64,000 nucleotides of DNA from Palsa-504 sp963806335. GTDB taxonomy: Bacteria; Actinomycetota; Actinomycetes; Streptosporangiales; Streptosporangiaceae. The stretch lies in contig CAWDXO010000022.1 in NCBI GenBank assembly GCA_963806335.1, forward strand, positions 186,001 through 250,000. Reading direction: 5' to 3'. How positions within the stretch are numbered: the first letter of the stretch is position 1; each line of letters begins with the position of its first letter. Below are positions 1-8,113 of the stretch, piece after piece. The notes under the pieces were generated by a model, which was not told the DNA's origin, made no database searches, and saw only the letters and a list, made by a program, of their open reading frames with translations. The position numbers and the translations under genes were made by a program.

Positions 1-557
1 GCCGCCGCGATCGCGGCCGCGATCGTCCGCGCGTCTGGCCTGACCATCGTGCCTGCGACCAGCACGGTCGGCGTGCCCTGGACTCCGAGCGCGTAGGCCC
101 GCGCGGTCACGTACGAAGGCCATTCCAGGTAAGGCCTTTCGGTCAGGCAGGTGCCGAACGTCTCGTCGGCCAGCCCCACGGAACGCCCGATGGCGGCCAG
201 CTCGGCGTCGCTCAGCCCGGCGCCGCCCTCAGGGGGCTGATGGACGAAGAGCTCGTGCGCGTACGGCAGGAACTGTCCCTGGTCCGCGGCACAGCCCGAT
301 GACGCGGCCGCGCGCGTCGAGTAGTGCGTCGTCGACGCCTCGTCGAGGAAGTTCATCGGGTGATAGGCGATGCTGACCAGCTCATCGGCGACCATTTTGG
401 CCAGCGTCGGTCCCGAATTGAGCTCGAATAGGCGGCAGAACGGGCACTGGAAGTCGATGAAGGCATCGACGCGAACCGGGCCGTCCCCGACGAGTATCCC
501 GTCGCCTTCCGGTGTGGCGCCCGCGGGAACGTGGCTCGGCGCGATCGGGTGGGTCAT
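1..557 (-). CDS. DsbA-family thiol-disulfide oxidoreductase (3' end beyond window)
   Basis: Reads leftward from ATG at 557 and runs off the window edge after about 185 codons. A thioredoxin-fold opening (VDAFIDFQCPFC) places the redox pair at Cys38-Pro-Phe-Cys41, and a GTPTV stretch near residue 172 supplies the cis-proline loop opposite the active site. This layout is that of the DsbA/Thioredoxin_4 family. No signal peptide or transmembrane segment is visible, so the protein looks cytoplasmic. A GGAGGT ribosome site lies just before the ATG. Substrate unknown; the family assignment is firm, the physiological role is not. Confidence 0.85.
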   Translation of the reverse strand, partial: MTHPIAPSHVPAGATPEGDGILVGDGPVRVDAFIDFQCPFCRLFELNSGPTLAKMVADELVSIAYHPMNFLDEASTTHYSTRAAASSGCAADQGQFLPYAHELFVHQPPEGGAGLSDAELAAIGRSVGLADETFGTCLTERPYLEWPSYVTARAYALGVQGTPTVLVAGTMVRPDARTIAAAIAA

Positions 558-793
558 GGCACCTCCAGCGAGATCCTGAGCATCGGGTTCCCGGCCAGCG
601 TGGCCAAACGCGGGAGTACCAAAGCAGGCCAGGCACTGTGATCCTAGAAGCATGCTCTGGCAAGCCGGCGATCGGCACATCACCGAGTCGTGCAGGCCTT
701 TGGCTGCCGGGTAAAGCCGGCCAGACGGTGCTAATACCGCCAGAAATAACAACCAGCCGCTGCCCCGCCCTCGAGTTCGGAACATACTGAGGC

Positions 794-1252
794 GTGGCTA
801 GCCCGCCTCGCTTTGTCGTGCAGTTGCACGACGCGACGACGTTGCACTTCGATTTCCGCCTGCAGTCAGGCGAGGTGCTGCGCTCCTGGGCGGTGCCCAA
901 GGGACCTTCGCTAGACCCGGGGATCCGGCGCCTGGCGGTCCCCGTTGAGGACCACGCCATGTCGGCGGGTGAGTTCGAGGGCGTCCATGATGGCCAGCGC
1001 CGCGGCAGTGGCGCGGTGATTATCTGGGACGAGGGGACGGCCGAGATCGTTCGGGATGAGCCGGGGCATATTTCGTTCATCCTGCACGGCCGCAAACTCT
1101 CCGGCGGCTTCGCGCTGACCCGAACCGGCCAAAGGCGCTGGATCCTGGTGAAGGTCCGCGATTCCGGCGCGCGCCCCGGATCGGACATCGCGGCCGAGCA
1201 GCCGGCGAGTGTCCGGAGCGGCAAGACCTGGCAGGAATTGCGGGGCCGGTAG
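794..1252 (+). CDS. Stand-alone LigD-type 3'-phosphoesterase domain
   Basis: A 152-residue protein equivalent to the PE domain of bacterial DNA ligase D, which trims 3'-phosphate and 3'-ribonucleotide ends in non-homologous end joining. Visible motifs: HxxxxxHFDFRL (His12, His18, Asp20, Arg22), SWAVPKGPSLDP and VEDH (His54), which match the metal and phosphate ligands of the family. The usual tyrosine-containing EGxYGxGTVIxWD segment reads DGQRRGSGAVIIWD, with arginine where tyrosine is expected. A TGA at 788-790 in the same frame makes GTG at 794 the first possible start. No polymerase or ligase domain and no ku gene is nearby, so it may act in trans. Confidence 0.82.
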   Translation: MASPPRFVVQLHDATTLHFDFRLQSGEVLRSWAVPKGPSLDPGIRRLAVPVEDHAMSAGEFEGVHDGQRRGSGAVIIWDEGTAEIVRDEPGHISFILHGRKLSGGFALTRTGQRRWILVKVRDSGARPGSDIAAEQPASVRSGKTWQELRGR

Positions 1253-1448
1253 GAGCCGGCGTCGCCAGGCAGGCGCGACGGTATCAACCCCGCGTCTTCG
1301 ATGCGCTTCGTTGACTCAAGCGCGAGAAAACTCCGCGGGTAAGTCCGGATGAAAAGGCTTGCCCTGGTAAGGTCGCCGGCCAAGGAGCCAGGCATCCACC
1401 GCGCAAACCGCTATCACGGTCGTGGACGGCTGCCGGAGAGGAAAGAAC

Positions 1449-1796
1449 GTGGCCAGTCAAGTTGCCAGCGATCGGTACCTGGACGTCACTCGGCAGTGGT
1501 TCACGGAAGCATGGGCGGGAAATCTCGCGCTAGCCGATGTCCTGTTCAGCGAGACCCGCAGAACCAATGGAGTCCTTGTCGGCGTGCCCGGCCCGAAACG
1601 CGGGATACAAGAGCAACCGGCGGGCTTACCTGATCTTACGGCCAGCATCGAGGACATGTTCGCAGCAATCGATAACATAGTGATGCGACTTGTGTCGACG
1701 GTGCCTCCCGCTGCGACGGGGGCTATGTACTGCGACTACGGTGTCAATAAGCCCGCGGCATCTTCCGGCTGTGATGATGCTGGGATGATTCTGTGA
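1449..1796 (+). pseudogene. Probable decayed SnoaL/NTF2-fold protein
   Basis: From GTG 1449 the reading frame gives 115 residues. The first 80 or so (RYLDVTRQWFTEAWAG..LADVLFSE, then RTNGVLVGVPGPKRGI, then PDLTASIEDMFAAIDNIVMRLV) resemble the N-terminal two thirds of SnoaL-like polyketide cyclase/NTF2-fold proteins. After MRLV (about 1695) the sequence loses resemblance and stops at 1794, where the family normally adds two more beta strands. This suggests a frameshifted or truncated relic. The resemblance is by eye and moderate; a short genuine protein of unknown function is the alternative. Confidence 0.4.
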
Positions 1797-2208
1797 GTTC
1801 GGCTCAGCAAAATCCGTACGGCCAAGACCGGCAGGTGAGATACGCCGCAATGACCGCAGCCGGGTGCAGGCTGCTAACCAGGGCTAGGGTTCCGGGATCC
1901 GTAAGTGCTGTCGGTGGCCAGGGCAATACGAACGGCAGTGCCAGGCGCCCTGACTTGTTTCCGTCACGACAGGAATGACGGCATCCGTCCCTCATGGTAG
2001 TCGAAGTGAGGCCTGCGCGTACTCCGCCTGCGGCTTAAGGTATGCGACCGCGCACCGTTGGTTACTTCGTCCGCAGTCTTCCCCTTCATCGCGAAGGTGG
2101 CGGTGCACGTGCATCGAACGACACCCAATGTAAATGAGGGCTGCCGCAACCTTATGGGTTTTGATCGTATACGCTTATGCACTATTCAACGAGTGGAACG
2201 GAGTACAC
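1797..2208. other. Gene-free stretch upstream of lsr2
   Basis: No reading frame here resembles a known protein, and base composition is visibly less GC-rich than the flanking genes. The last 50 bases carry the probable lsr2 promoter. Otherwise I see nothing I can assign. Confidence 0.5.
2161..2188 (+). promoter_or_regulatory. Probable lsr2 promoter
   Basis: TTGATC (2161-2166), a 16-base spacer and TATTCA (2183-2188) match the -35/-10 layout of a housekeeping sigma factor. Transcription would begin near 2195, leaving a short leader with GGAACGGAG before the GTG at 2209. Inferred from sequence only. Confidence 0.4.
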
Positions 2209-2550
2209 GTGGCTCAGAAGATACAAACCTTGTTCATCGATGACATCGATGGTAGCGAGGCAGAGGGAACCGTCCGCTTTGCGCTGGATGGTGCGGAGTA
2301 CGAGATCGACCTGAACGCAAAGCACGCCGAAGAGCTGCGGAAGGCGCTGGCGCGGTACGTTGACGCCGCACGACGGAGCAGCGGCGGCGCGGCCCGGCGG
2401 CCGGCCCGGAGCGGGCGCAGGGCGGCAGCCAGCGGTCTTAACACCACCGAGGTTCGTGAGTGGGCGAAGGCGCAGGGCATCGAAGTCAAGGACCGCGGTC
2501 GCGTGCCTGCTGAATTGGTCGTCAGGTTCCGGGCGGCTACGGGTAACTAG
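2209..2550 (+). CDS. lsr2: Lsr2 nucleoid-associated xenogeneic silencer
   Basis: A 113-residue protein with the two-part Lsr2 architecture. The N-terminal dimerisation domain (AQKIQTLFIDDIDGSEAEGTV..., about residues 2-60) is joined by an Arg/Ala-rich linker to a C-terminal DNA-binding domain with EVREWAKAQGIEVKDRGRVP, whose RGR triplet enters the minor groove of AT-rich DNA. In actinobacteria Lsr2 bridges DNA and silences AT-rich acquired genes. The GTG at 2209 is chosen because homology begins at AQKI and GGAG lies eight bases upstream. Two hairpins lie downstream. Length is typical of the family. Confidence 0.95.
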   Translation: MAQKIQTLFIDDIDGSEAEGTVRFALDGAEYEIDLNAKHAEELRKALARYVDAARRSSGGAARRPARSGRRAAASGLNTTEVREWAKAQGIEVKDRGRVPAELVVRFRAATGN

Positions 2551-2719
2551 CCCGGCGTTCGGTTGACGTTGGCGATCGGCATTCTCCAGGGAGACACCTG
2601 CGCTCAGCGGACCAAACCAGGGTCTCTCGGCAGGCACCGCGCTACTCGTGACTTCGGTACCACGACTTTCCATGGCGTTGTGCCCTTCGTTGCTCAGAAG
2701 GGCTAAGTCAGACTCCACC

Positions 2720-2749
2720 GGGCCCGAGCCATCGGGCCCCGATGTTTTT
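2720..2749. terminator. Intrinsic terminator 1 after lsr2
   Basis: An 8-bp perfect stem (GGGCCCGA 2720-2727 with TCGGGCCC 2732-2739), four-base loop, then a run of five T at 2745-2749. It is oriented to end transcripts from lsr2, about 170 bases downstream of its stop. Confidence 0.6.
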
Positions 2750-2756
2750 CACAGAG

Positions 2757-2787
2757 GGCGGGCCCTTCGCGGCCCGCCTTCGGTTTT
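2757..2787. terminator. Intrinsic terminator 2 between convergent genes
   Basis: A second perfect 8-bp stem (GGCGGGCC 2757-2764 with GGCCCGCC 2771-2778) with a six-base loop and a TTCGGTTTT tail. Together with the hairpin just before it, it separates lsr2 from the convergent acyl-CoA dehydrogenase gene. Confidence 0.55.
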
Positions 2788-2933
2788 GCCGGCAACCTTC
2801 GGTTTGGCGGCAATATGTATTGCCGTCGGTCGGGATCCAAGGCCTCGAGAGCGCCGGCGGCAAAGGTTTTTCTAATCGCGGTATGGCTGGGCCGTCGCCG
2901 ATTTCCGGGCGGCCCGGGACACTGCTCATCGGC

Positions 2934-4568
2934 TCAATCCGGCAGGATCACGGGCGTGGCGCGTCCGTTGATAGCGGCGGTGTCGGTCCGGGAGGGGAGC
3001 GTGCCGAAGGCGTGGCCCCAGTCTCCGGCTAGGCGGGACGCGACGAACGCGTCGGCCACGGCGGGGTCACCGTGCCGGACGAGCAGAGATCCCTGGAGGG
3101 TGAGGGCCATGGCTTCAGCCAGATGGCGAGCCCGGGCCTCCGACGGGTCGCTGAGTTCTTTGCGCAGCCGGCCGATCGCCTGGTCTAGCCGCCGGTCCGC
3201 CCCGGCGGCCTGATCGAGTTCGGCGAAGAACGCCTCGGCCGACTCGGGCTGCCGCGTCAGGGCACGAAGCGCGTCGAGCGCGGCGACATTACCCGAACCC
3301 TCCCAGATGGACTGCAGCGGGGCCTCCCGGTACAGGCGTGGCATCCCCGAGTCCTCCACGTAGCCGTTTCCGCCCAGGCATTCGAGCGCCTCCGCGGCAT
3401 GCACGGGGGCCCGCTTGCACACCCAGTACTTCGTCGCCGCCAGCGCCAGGCGGCGGAACGCGATTTCCTGCTCATCGCCGCGTACCGCGCGGTCGGTGGC
3501 CTCGGCCAGGCGGAACGCCGCCATCGTGGTCGCCTCCGACTCGATCACGAGGTCGGCCAGCACGCTGGCCATCAGCGGCTGATCGGCCAGTTTCCGCCCG
3601 AAGGCCATTCGGTGGCCGGCGTGGTGCGCGGCGGCCGTGACCCCGGCCCGCATCCCGGTGGCCGTTATGAGCACGCAATCGAGCCTGGTCATGTTCACCA
3701 TCTCGATGATGGTGCGCAGACCGCGGCCCTCCTCGCCGACCAGCCACGCCATGGCCTCGTCGTACTCGACCTCGGCCGACGCGTTCGACCGGTTTCCGAG
3801 CTTGTCTTTCAGGCGCTGCAGGCGCATGCCGTTCAGCCTGCCGTCTGGGGCGACCCGGGGCAGCAGGAAGCAGGACAACCCGCCCGGCGCCTGCGCGAGC
3901 ACCATGAACAGGTCGCCCATCGGTGCCGAGGTGAACCACTTGTGGCCGGTCAGCAGGTAGCTGCCATCGGCCGTCGGCACGGCGCGGGTGGTGTTGGCCC
4001 GGACATCGGAACCACCCTGCTTCTCGGTCATCGACATGCCCGCGAGCAGTCCCCGCTTGGTGTCGGGCGGCCGCAGGCCGAAGTCATATTCCTGGGCCGC
4101 GAGCAGCGGTTCGAAGCGCTCGGCGAGACCGGGTGCGTGCCGGAGCGCCGGCACGATCGCATACGTCATCGAGATCGGGCAGCAATGTCCCGCCTCGGCC
4201 GCGCCCCAGACATAAATGCCCGCCGCCCGCGCCACATGGGCGCCGGGACGTTCATCCCGCCAGGGCGTAGCGTGCAGGCCGTGCCGCACGGCCACGGTCA
4301 TCAGCTCGTGCCAGGCCGGATGGAATTCCACCTCGTCGATGCGGTGGCCAAAGCGGTCATGCGTGCGAAGCACCGGCGGGTTCTCGTTCGCCTGGCGGCC
4401 CTGCCGTTGCGCCTGCGCTGAGCCTGCCAGCCGGCCGAGTTGGCGGATGGCGGGCTCCGCCCAGGCGGCGCCCTCGCGGCGCAGGGCGCTCAGCATCGCC
4501 GGATCATCGGCGACGTCGTACCCGGCCAGCGCGGGCGGCTGGTTGAGCACTTCATGCGTCGGCGGCAT
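2934..4568 (-). CDS. AidB-type acyl-CoA dehydrogenase
   Basis: A 544-residue flavoprotein. The N-terminal signature HEVLNQPP and THDRFGHRIDEVEFHPAWHELM, and the flavin-site segment MSMTEKQGGSDVRANTTRA, identify the AidB branch of the acyl-CoA dehydrogenase superfamily rather than a classical beta-oxidation enzyme. E. coli AidB is induced by alkylation and binds DNA as well as FAD; the substrate of actinobacterial members is unsettled. The frame is open to 4679, but homology begins at MPPTHEVLNQ, so ATG 4568, preceded by AGGAAC, is chosen. Monocistronic and convergent with lsr2. Confidence 0.88.
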   Translation of the reverse strand: MPPTHEVLNQPPALAGYDVADDPAMLSALRREGAAWAEPAIRQLGRLAGSAQAQRQGRQANENPPVLRTHDRFGHRIDEVEFHPAWHELMTVAVRHGLHATPWRDERPGAHVARAAGIYVWGAAEAGHCCPISMTYAIVPALRHAPGLAERFEPLLAAQEYDFGLRPPDTKRGLLAGMSMTEKQGGSDVRANTTRAVPTADGSYLLTGHKWFTSAPMGDLFMVLAQAPGGLSCFLLPRVAPDGRLNGMRLQRLKDKLGNRSNASAEVEYDEAMAWLVGEEGRGLRTIIEMVNMTRLDCVLITATGMRAGVTAAAHHAGHRMAFGRKLADQPLMASVLADLVIESEATTMAAFRLAEATDRAVRGDEQEIAFRRLALAATKYWVCKRAPVHAAEALECLGGNGYVEDSGMPRLYREAPLQSIWEGSGNVAALDALRALTRQPESAEAFFAELDQAAGADRRLDQAIGRLRKELSDPSEARARHLAEAMALTLQGSLLVRHGDPAVADAFVASRLAGDWGHAFGTLPSRTDTAAINGRATPVILPD

Positions 4569-4758
4569 CAGCGGTTCCTGCCTAAGGTCAGCCGCGGCGA
4601 CCGGGCGCCAAGGTCCACGGTGTCCTGGCCTTTCGTCCGGGCCTTTTCGCAATTGAAACATGCTGAGGTGGACGTGCAAGACCGGCCGCTGATAAACCGG
4701 AAACTACGAGCCCTAGTGTGGGTCGGCCGGGAGCTCCGAGGCGAGGAAGGCGACGGGG

Positions 4759-5706
4759 TTGACTGCGTACCTGATCCGGCGGTGCGGGACCTCGATCGTC
4801 ATCTTGGCCGGCATCTCGATTTTCATGTTCGTCCTGCTCCACGCCGTCTTCCCGTCGCCGGCCATCGTCGTTCTCGGCGCCCGAGCGTCGCCGCAGGCAA
4901 TCCGGGCGTGGAACGCTCAGAACGGCTTCGACCAGCCGGTGATCGTCCAGTACTGGCGCTACCTGGTTGCCGTGTTCCATGGCAACCTCGGCTATTCCTA
5001 CAAGCTGAACCAGAGCGTGGCGGCGCTGTTCCAGGAGCGGTGGGAGCGCAGCCTGTACCTATCCGGCACCTCCCTGGTTCTTGCGGTCCTCATCGCGATC
5101 CCGCTCGGGATCTACCAGGCGGTCAAGCGGAACAGTTTCGGCGATCAGGCGGTCACCAGCGTCGCCTTCACCGCCTACGCCATGCCGGACTTTCTCCTCT
5201 ACCTGATCGCGATTCAGATCTTCGCGCTGAGCTTCAGGGTCTTCGGCTTCGAGGCCAGCCAGTCCAACTCGCTGATTACCATAGTCGGCGACTGGCGCGA
5301 TATGGCCCTGCCGATCATCTGCCTGACCATGCTCATACTGGCCGGTTATTCGAGGTACATGCGCTCCTCGGCGATCGACACCCTGGCCCAGGACTACATC
5401 AAGACGGCGCGGGCCAAGGGACTCCCTGAGCGGCTGGTGCTGTTCCGGCACCTGGTCCGTAACGCCTGCCTGCCCATGATCACGCTCGTTGGGCTATCCA
5501 TCCCTGCGCTGCTGGCGGGCAACCTCATCGCCGAGTACGTGTTCAACTATGACGGTCTCGGCCTGCTGTTCTTCAATGCCCTCGGGGACGAGGACTATCC
5601 AGTGCTCATCGCGTACACGCTGATCGGAGCCGTGCTGACGGTGGTGGGCAACCTGGTGGCCGACATCGCGCTGACCATCGCCGATCCGCGGATCCGGCTG
5701 AGCTGA
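4759..5706 (+). CDS. Orphan peptide/nickel-type ABC transporter permease (DppB/OppB family)
   Basis: A 315-residue inner-membrane protein with about six hydrophobic segments and the binding-protein-dependent permease signature: the cytoplasmic EAA-like loop reads TARAKGLPERLVLFRHLVRNACLPMI, as in DppB/OppB proteins. Start is TTG at 4759 after GAGGAAGG, giving MTAYLIRRCG, the usual family opening. The expected partners (second permease, two ATPases, solute-binding protein) are absent: the downstream gene is cobS on the other strand. It is therefore a broken-up transporter or works with components encoded elsewhere. Its stop codon lies in the first copy of a tandem repeat. Confidence 0.85.
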   Translation: MTAYLIRRCGTSIVILAGISIFMFVLLHAVFPSPAIVVLGARASPQAIRAWNAQNGFDQPVIVQYWRYLVAVFHGNLGYSYKLNQSVAALFQERWERSLYLSGTSLVLAVLIAIPLGIYQAVKRNSFGDQAVTSVAFTAYAMPDFLLYLIAIQIFALSFRVFGFEASQSNSLITIVGDWRDMALPIICLTMLILAGYSRYMRSSAIDTLAQDYIKTARAKGLPERLVLFRHLVRNACLPMITLVGLSIPALLAGNLIAEYVFNYDGLGLLFFNALGDEDYPVLIAYTLIGAVLTVVGNLVADIALTIADPRIRLS

Positions 5707-5779
5707 CGTCCGGCGGCGCTGACGTCCGGCGGCGCTGACGTCCGGCGGCGCTGACGTCCGGCGGCGCTGACGTCCGGCG
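5702..5779. repeat. 16-bp tandem repeat, about 4.9 copies
   Basis: The unit GCTGACGTCCGGCGGC repeats at 5702, 5718, 5734 and 5750, with a nearly complete fifth copy from 5766. The first copy contains the TGA of the ABC permease gene, so the array begins exactly at the gene end and fills almost the whole gap to the convergent cobS. Confidence 0.95.
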
Positions 5780-5789
5780 CCCTTCGCGG

Positions 5790-6650
5790 TCAGGCCGGCG
5801 GCCCCATCGCGGCCACCACGAGGGTGACAGTAGTCGCTACCTCGGCCAGCGCGCCGAGAACGTCGCCGGTGATACCGCCCAGTCGGCGCACCGCGTGCCG
5901 TTGCACGACATAACCGGCGCCCAGGCCTGCGACAACGGCGAGCGGGAGCGTCCAGCCAAGCGGCTCGCCGATGACCGTCGCCGAGATCACCACCGCTCCG
6001 GCCGCCGCCGCCAGCGCGGCCAGGGTGGCCGCGGCCGGAATCGCCGGGCGTACCGACCCCGCCACGAGCGCACCGAGCCCGTCCGGCCGGGCGGCGGCGA
6101 CGCCCCGGCGGCAGGCCCAGGTCAGCGCCAGCCTGCCGGTGACCACCGCGGCGATCAGCGCGGCCGGTCCCCGGCCGTGACCGGCGGACTCCGCGTGGCC
6201 GAGGGCGGCGACCTGGATCAGCAGCGTCAGGATGAGGGTGACGGTGCCAAGTGGCCCGATGTCAGAGCGGCGCATGATGTCGAGCGCGGCGGAGGCGGCC
6301 TTGCCGCTGCCCAGGCCATCCGCCAGGTCGGCTAGGCCGTCGAGATGTAGCCCCCGGCTGAGAAAGGCGAGCGACGCCACCGCGAGACCCGCCGCGGTCA
6401 GCGGACCAGTCCCGAGGGGATGGTCCGCTACTACCAGGACGACCGAGGCCAGGACCCCGAGCAGAAGCCCGACCGCGGGTGCCCACCCCATCGCCGCGGC
6501 CACGGTGCCTTGCGCGAGCGGCGGAGCCGAGGCGGTGCCCCGCGCCAGCGGCGGAGACCCGTCGGGCGGCGGCGGAGCGGCCGGAACAACGCTGCCCAGC
6601 GGGATCACGGTAAGCAGCGTCACCGACAGCCTCAGCCCACTCCATCTCAT
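5790..6650 (-). CDS. cobS: Adenosylcobinamide-GDP ribazoletransferase (cobalamin synthase)
   Basis: A polytopic membrane enzyme of 286 residues that joins adenosylcobinamide-GDP to alpha-ribazole (phosphate) in the last steps of the B12 nucleotide loop. The acidic motif RGLHLDGLADLADGLG and following DIMRRSDIGPLG are diagnostic of CobS. The frame is open to 6731, but family resemblance starts at MRWSGLRLSVTLLTVIPLG, so ATG 6650 is preferred; neither start has a strong ribosome site. A Pro/Gly-rich insertion of about 30 residues follows the first hydrophobic segment. No cobT, cobU or other cobalamin gene is adjacent, so the gene is isolated here. Confidence 0.9.
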   Translation of the reverse strand: MRWSGLRLSVTLLTVIPLGSVVPAAPPPPDGSPPLARGTASAPPLAQGTVAAAMGWAPAVGLLLGVLASVVLVVADHPLGTGPLTAAGLAVASLAFLSRGLHLDGLADLADGLGSGKAASAALDIMRRSDIGPLGTVTLILTLLIQVAALGHAESAGHGRGPAALIAAVVTGRLALTWACRRGVAAARPDGLGALVAGSVRPAIPAAATLAALAAAAGAVVISATVIGEPLGWTLPLAVVAGLGAGYVVQRHAVRRLGGITGDVLGALAEVATTVTLVVAAMGPPA

Positions 6651-6735
6651 GCCGAACGAGCCTATCGGCAGGGCGATAAAAGACGTACTATCTTGACTAG
6701 GGGCAGAACGCAAACCTGATGGCGGTGGCATAGAC

Positions 6736-7221
6736 GTGTCCGAATGGTGGTCGATCGAGGTCTTCGACTCCGGGGAACTGCCCGCTCGCCGGTGGAAGGA
6801 CTCCTACCAGGACCAGCTCACCCAGGCGGCGCTCACGCACGGGGCGACGTACTGGGAGTGGCACGAGCATCGTTACGGCGTCGTGTTCGAGGTGCTCTTC
6901 GACTCAGACCAGCAGTGGGAGGCGTTCCGCAGCCTTCCGGCCGTCTGCGCGGCCCTCGACGGCGCGCCCGATCCGGTCAACGGCCTTATCGTTTACCGTG
7001 GCCGCGGCGGCGGGGCCGGCCCGAGGAAGCCGCGTAAGCCCAAGCCCGCTCCGGGGGCGAGCGCGATGGCGATGCCCGAGCCCTCCGACGAGCTCATCCT
7101 GGAACTCACCGGGGTCAGTCCGCGCGGAATACCCGAACCCGGCGTCGGTCGGCCCCTAGACGCCCCGATCGCGAACCTCTCCGCGACCAAGGACCGGATC
7201 GCGCGGAAACTCGCGCCCTGA
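6736..7221 (+). CDS. Conserved-looking hypothetical protein
   Basis: A 161-residue protein from GTG 6736, not recognised as any characterised family. Residues 1-90 look like a compact alpha/beta domain rich in aromatics (EWWSIEVFDSGEL, YWEWHEHRYGVVFEVLFDSDQQWEAF). A basic Gly/Pro/Lys linker (about 91-110) and a short C-terminal tail (DELILELTGVSPRGIPEPGVGRP) follow. No signal peptide or membrane segment. It is transcribed away from cobS and lies about 130 bases before the DUF5998 gene. A 21-bp duplication spans its stop codon. Coding character is supported by codon usage; no function is proposed. Confidence 0.7.
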   Translation: MSEWWSIEVFDSGELPARRWKDSYQDQLTQAALTHGATYWEWHEHRYGVVFEVLFDSDQQWEAFRSLPAVCAALDGAPDPVNGLIVYRGRGGGAGPRKPRKPKPAPGASAMAMPEPSDELILELTGVSPRGIPEPGVGRPLDAPIANLSATKDRIARKLAP

Positions 7222-7244
7222 AGGCGGAAACTCGCGCCCTGAAG
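7203..7244. repeat. 21-bp direct duplication over a stop codon
   Basis: Two perfect contiguous copies (7203-7223 and 7224-7244). The TGA of the preceding gene is inside the first copy, as with the 16-bp array at 5702. Confidence 0.9.
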
Positions 7245-7353
7245 ACCGAAATATCGGGCATGAGGTACCTAAGCGGGGGTACATCGCGGGAGCACGACGG
7301 CTAGATTCGGTCCCGTGCGTCAAGCATCCGGCGGGACAGGGCAGGATGGGGGG

Positions 7354-7947
7354 ATGAGGGAAACGCGAGTCATGACCGATGGCCTGCGGGCTGCGATCGA
7401 GCACAGCGGATATTACCCGGGTCTGGTGTCCGATGCGGTCGCCTCGGCGCTGGGGTCGGAGCCGGTGACGGCCTATGTCGTCCATCACGACGCTATCTTC
7501 GACCCGGGCATGGAGGTGCGCCGGCACATGACCGTGCTGGCTCTCACCCCGACCCGGCTGGTGTATTCGCATACCGACGAGCACCCAGCCGATGATCCCG
7601 ACAGCCGGCCGCGGGCGGAGACAAGCACGGAGGCGATCCGCTTCGCCAAGATTTCATCCGTGGCCCTGAGCCGGGTCGTCCCCGACCCGGCGGCCTATGC
7701 GCCGGGCGTCACCATGCCGTCGGAGGTCATGCTGACCATCGGCTGGAATGTCCTTTCCCACCTGGAACTTGAGCCCGCTCACTGCGGGGATGAGAGCTGT
7801 GAGGCCGATCACGGTTATCTCGGGACCATCACTGCCGACGACTTCTCGCTGCGGGTGAGTCAGGCCGCCGACGGCGAGGACGCCGTGCGGCAGCTGCTCA
7901 GGTTCGCGCGGGAGTTGTCCGACGCCACCGCAGTGGGGGGTGGCTGA
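7354..7947 (+). CDS. DUF5998 family protein
   Basis: A 197-residue cytoplasmic protein matching the DUF5998 family of actinobacteria: GLRAAIEHSGYYPGLVSDAV at the N terminus, a VVHHDAIFD...VRRHMTVLALTPTRLVYSHTDE core, and ELEPAHCGDESCEADHGYLGTITADDFSLRVSQAADG near the C terminus. Function is unknown. It commonly sits upstream of an alkaline-phosphatase-superfamily gene, as it does here. ATG 7354 with an upstream GGATGGGGGG is preferred over GTG 7315. The two cysteines and two histidines in the C-terminal segment could bind metal, which is inference only. Confidence 0.75.
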   Translation: MRETRVMTDGLRAAIEHSGYYPGLVSDAVASALGSEPVTAYVVHHDAIFDPGMEVRRHMTVLALTPTRLVYSHTDEHPADDPDSRPRAETSTEAIRFAKISSVALSRVVPDPAAYAPGVTMPSEVMLTIGWNVLSHLELEPAHCGDESCEADHGYLGTITADDFSLRVSQAADGEDAVRQLLRFARELSDATAVGGG

Positions 7948-8113
7948 ACTCCGCGGGTATCAGCTGAAGGCCCGTTTTGCCGTCGGCACCCGCCCAGTGG
8001 CAGCATGTTCCGGCAAAGACCCGAGCCTAGAAGCCGATGCGAGACTCTAGGCCAGACCGTGCTTTGGGCAAGACGCTGAGTGGCACCCACGAGTAGCAGA
8101 TGAGGATTCCCGT

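Noticed and set aside
382..1395. 337-codon open frame on the minus strand
   Set aside because: It is the antisense of the DsbA-to-LigD-PE region, has an Arg/Ser/Pro-rich composition with no family resemblance, and conflicts with the clearly coding plus-strand LigD PE domain.
3399..4421. 340-codon open frame on the plus strand
   Set aside because: It is a mirror of the acyl-CoA dehydrogenase gene. High GC keeps antisense frames open; composition is His/Arg/Gly-rich without motifs.
5702..5779. 16-bp array as a transposon end or attachment site
   Set aside because: No transposase or integrase gene, no terminal inverted repeat and no tRNA nearby; it is a simple tandem repeat.
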